The translations under genes were made by a program, and so were the position numbers. A stretch of DNA of 7,770 nt from Actinotalea sp. (lineage in GTDB: Bacteria; Actinomycetota; Actinomycetes; Actinomycetales; Cellulomonadaceae), in assembly GCA_014360395.1 (NCBI GenBank), contig JACIXM010000358.1, positions 1 through 7,770 of the forward strand, written 5' to 3'. The number at the start of each line of letters is the position of its first letter. Within the stretch, counting starts at the first letter, position 1. The notes below the pieces were generated by a model, which was given only the letters and a program-made list of their open reading frames with translations, was not told the origin of the DNA and did no database searches. This document shows positions 5,647-7,770 of this stretch, in pieces.

Positions 5647-6903
5647 TCAGGCCCGGCGGAAGGCCTCGAGGAGGTACCGCTCCGCCTCCTCGTTCCAGAT
5701 GCCCTCGTGCCGGTCGCAGATCTCCGCCAGGCGGGCGAACCGCGGGTCGGCGGCCCCCTTCGGCGCGAACTCCTCGATGGCCGTCAGCTCCATCTCGGCG
5801 TGCGGGTAGACGACGATCTTCCCGCCCTTGAAGGACGGGAGGGCCCGCAGGGCGCCGGGCACGGCGTCCAACCCGGCCACGTGGGTCACCATGAACGACG
5901 GGTTGAGCACGCCCTGGCTCGACAGCTCCAGGCACTCCGCCATGTCGTCGCGCGACCCGCCGGACGTCCCGACGAGGTGCGTCCGCTCGTAGTGCACGTT
6001 GTAGAAGTTCATCGGGACCGAGAACGACCGGTCCGTGGGACCGGCGAAGAAGTTCAGGCACCCGTCGGTGGCCAGGATGGCGTCCCCGACCCTGATGAGC
6101 TCCTCGCTGGCCGCGAGGACGAGGACGTCGTCGTAGCCCTCTGCGCCGCTCAGCTCGCGCAACGCCGCCGCCGCGTCGACGTCACGGACGTCGAGGTAGA
6201 CCAGGTCGATGCCGCGGGCCGCTGCCTCCTCGGGCGGGAAGAGCGACCGCAGACGTCCCAGACGCTCGGGGTCGACGTCGACAGCGACGACCTGACGCGG
6301 GGAGACCGGGCCGTGGAGCGCGTAGTCCACGGCCCCGACCCCCATCGGGCCACCCGACCCGAGCAGTGCCAGCCGGCCGTCCTTGCGGATGCCCATCTCG
6401 TGCTCGTACACGTACGGCTCGGTGTGGTACGAGGCTCGGAACGCGCCGATGATGCAGGACATCGGCTCCGCCAGCGAGGCGTTCGCGAAGTACGTCCCCG
6501 AGTACGGCAGGACGCACCCCTTGTCGACGGCGATCTTGGGGATGATGCAGTAGGTGGCGTCGCCCCCGTAGTACGGGTAGCTGTAGCCGGGCGAGTACCC
6601 CGTGTCCAGGCCCATGGCGGGCTGCACCGCGACGCTCTGGCCGGGCGCGAACTGCCCCACGAGCGCGCTCCCCACCTGCTCGATCACCCCGGCGAACTCG
6701 TGACCGGTCATGACCGGCTCCTCGGCGATCGTGTCGGGGACCCGCTTGTGGTCCGAACCCAGGGCGAGCGCCTTGGACGTCGACAGGCACATGCTGCTCG
6801 AGACGACCTTGAGGAGGAGCTCCTCGGGCCCGATCTCGGGTAGGTCGACGGTCGTGACCGTCACCTGGTCCTGACCGTGGATGACCGCTGCCTCACTGCG
6901 CAC
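5647..6903 (-). CDS. Zinc-dependent MDR dehydrogenase, L-sorbose-1-phosphate reductase (SorE)-like
   Basis: A 418-residue medium-chain dehydrogenase. The catalytic domain has probable zinc ligands Cys39 and the GHE pair His68-Glu69, with SLAEPMSC (Glu146) lining the site; the four-cysteine structural zinc lobe of classical alcohol dehydrogenases is absent. The cofactor domain carries GSGGPMG (182-188), and Asp209 at the end of the next strand (VVAVDVD) favours NAD(H). The HKRVP segment (52-56) before GHE and the C-terminal GIWNEEAERYLLE resemble the SorE group, which interconverts L-sorbose 1-phosphate and glucitol 6-phosphate; the true substrate here is unproven. The GTG start overlaps the end of the PTS permease gene by 11 bp, with a strong GGAGG 6 nt upstream inside the permease's Glu codons. 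The two proteins are thus translationally coupled, and the likely substrate is the phosphorylated product delivered by that permease. Alternative: another polyol-phosphate dehydrogenase. Confidence 0.85.
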   Translation of the reverse strand: MRSEAAVIHGQDQVTVTTVDLPEIGPEELLLKVVSSSMCLSTSKALALGSDHKRVPDTIAEEPVMTGHEFAGVIEQVGSALVGQFAPGQSVAVQPAMGLDTGYSPGYSYPYYGGDATYCIIPKIAVDKGCVLPYSGTYFANASLAEPMSCIIGAFRASYHTEPYVYEHEMGIRKDGRLALLGSGGPMGVGAVDYALHGPVSPRQVVAVDVDPERLGRLRSLFPPEEAAARGIDLVYLDVRDVDAAAALRELSGAEGYDDVLVLAASEELIRVGDAILATDGCLNFFAGPTDRSFSVPMNFYNVHYERTHLVGTSGGSRDDMAECLELSSQGVLNPSFMVTHVAGLDAVPGALRALPSFKGGKIVVYPHAEMELTAIEEFAPKGAADPRFARLAEICDRHEGIWNEEAERYLLEAFRRA

Positions 6904-7770
6904 GACCCACCTCCTCCTCGGTCAGCTGGGCGAGGAGGTGGTCCAGGGCCGGGTCGTTGAGGTAGTTGCTGATCGTGATGATCTCGACGTCCGGTCGGGC
7001 CATGGCGGTCCGCTCCGCCAGGTTCTCGTGCACGACGACGACGTCGGCGTCCGCGGGGATCTTCTCGATCGAGGTGTTGACCACCTCGACGGAACGACCG
7101 TCCGACGGCAGCTTCTTGCGGAAGATGCTCGCGCCCATGGTGCTGCTGCCCATGCCCGCGTCGCAGGCGAAGACGATCTTCACCGGACGACCGTCCTCGC
7201 CGTTCGCGACGACGCCGGACAGGAGGGCCGCACCCTCGGCCTTCATGGCCTTCGAGCGCTCGGTGAACTCGCTCAGGTCCTCGTCCGCGTCCCCGTTGCG
7301 CTTGCGGTCCAGCTTCAGCAGCGCCGCGGTGACCAGGAAGCTCACGATCGTGGCGACGAGGACCCCGGAGACGATGCCCAGGTGGTCACCGCGCGGCGTC
7401 AGGATGAGGTAGGCGAAGATCGACCCCGGGCTGGGGCCGGCGACCAGCCCCGCGCCGAACGCCATGAAGGTCGCGATCCCGGACATCGCTCCCGCGATCA
7501 TGCCGATGATGGTGATCGGCTTCATGAGCACGTACGGGAAGTAGATCTCGTGGATCCCGCCGAAGAAGTGGATGATGATCGCTCCCGGCGCGCTGTCGCG
7601 GATGGTCTTCGAACCCCCGAACAGCCAGAACGCGAGGAGCAGGCCCAGGCCCGGGCCGGGGTTCGAGGCGACGGTGAAGAAGATCGACTTCCCGGCCTCG
7701 GCGGCCTGCTGCATGCCGAGCGGGTAGTACATCCCCTGGTCGATCACGTTGTTGAGGAAGAGCACCTTGG
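6893..7770 (-). CDS. mtlA: PTS mannitol-type permease, EIICB (5' end missing)
   Basis: The last 291 codons of a mannitol/fructose-superfamily PTS permease that takes up a sugar or polyol and phosphorylates it; the reading frame continues past the window edge. By alignment with E. coli MtlA the visible part begins near residue 185, so about 184 N-terminal residues are off-window. Numbering from the GTG at 7765 as 1, membrane domain IIC shows LFLNN, PLGMQQ, NPGPG, the substrate-site motif GGIHEIYFPYVLM (69-81) and SPGSI, and ends near residue 153. After a charged linker (about 154-193), domain IIB has VKIVFACDAGMGSS with phosphocysteine Cys201. The protein stops after IIB, so IIA must be a separate protein, as in Bacillus. 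The residue equivalent to E. coli His195 is Gln (Gln10). Its stop overlaps the coupled dehydrogenase. Family assignment is firm; mannitol as substrate is not, given the SorE-like partner. Confidence 0.92.
   Translation of the reverse strand, partial: KVLFLNNVIDQGMYYPLGMQQAAEAGKSIFFTVASNPGPGLGLLLAFWLFGGSKTIRDSAPGAIIIHFFGGIHEIYFPYVLMKPITIIGMIAGAMSGIATFMAFGAGLVAGPSPGSIFAYLILTPRGDHLGIVSGVLVATIVSFLVTAALLKLDRKRNGDADEDLSEFTERSKAMKAEGAALLSGVVANGEDGRPVKIVFACDAGMGSSTMGASIFRKKLPSDGRSVEVVNTSIEKIPADADVVVVHENLAERTAMARPDVEIITISNYLNDPALDHLLAQLTEEEVGRAQ
6908..6918 (-). promoter_or_regulatory. Strong ribosome-binding site of the dehydrogenase, inside the permease gene
   Basis: The minus strand reads AGGAGGAGGTG here, encoding Glu-Glu-Val at the permease C-terminus while offering GGAGG 6 nt before the dehydrogenase GTG at 6903. 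It decides that start codon and indicates coupled translation. Confidence 0.75.

Noticed and set aside
5617..6843. Plus-strand open frame of 408 codons opposite the dehydrogenase
   Set aside because: The minus strand encodes a clear MDR enzyme with intact motifs; the plus frame shows no motif and spans the terminator.
1..7770. Search for defence islands, CRISPR, insertion sequences, tRNA genes or riboswitches
   Set aside because: No regularly spaced repeats, transposase motifs, cloverleaf-like elements or nuclease/toxin signatures were found; the gene content is housekeeping and carbohydrate metabolism.

Overview
The window is about 7.8 kb of very GC-rich DNA with strongly G/C-biased third codon positions, frequent GTG starts and tightly packed genes. 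Gene content (a DUF3263/LytR_C pair, actinobacterial-type Ung, a mannitol-type PTS with a separate IIA) points to an actinomycete (Actinomycetota), plausibly Micrococcales/Cellulomonadaceae-like; that family-level placement is inference. I see no rRNA, tRNA, CRISPR array, insertion sequence or prophage gene. No gap between genes is longer than about 135 bases. The many long overlapping open frames on the opposite strands are high-GC shadows.

Left part (46-2599, all on the minus strand, transcribed right to left): a DUF3263 protein with a helix-turn-helix-like core, then a single-pass membrane protein with a LytR_C domain, then a CrtI/phytoene-dehydrogenase-like FAD oxidoreductase. The first two match a pair conserved in actinobacteria (Rv0430 and Rv0431/VirR in M. 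tuberculosis). The oxidoreductase looks like a lineage-specific neighbour.

Middle (2600-5544, plus strand): a 133-bp divergent intergenic region carries a perfect 18-bp palindrome over the probable DUF3263 promoter and a separate 11-bp-arm inverted repeat. Then come family-1 uracil-DNA glycosylase (ung), an SGNH/GDSL hydrolase and a SorC-family sugar-responsive regulator. Several starts here (ung, the hydrolase, the LytR_C gene and one point just before the regulator) share a -10-like hexamer ending 6-7 nt before GTG, the layout of leaderless actinobacterial transcripts.

Right part (5647-7770, minus strand): the 3' two-thirds of a mannitol-family PTS IICB permease, cut by the window edge, overlaps by 11 bp a zinc-dependent MDR dehydrogenase resembling L-sorbose-1-phosphate reductase (SorE). 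This is a translationally coupled sugar/polyol uptake-and-oxidation operon. It converges on the SorC-type regulator across a strong hairpin that probably ends transcription both ways. The simplest reading is that the permease imports and phosphorylates a polyol or ketose, the dehydrogenase converts the phosphorylated product, and the SorC protein senses a sugar phosphate and controls the operon. The real substrate cannot be read from the window. Nothing here is a clearly new system; the most interesting items are the palindromic operator at the DUF3263 gene and the PTS-SorE pairing.
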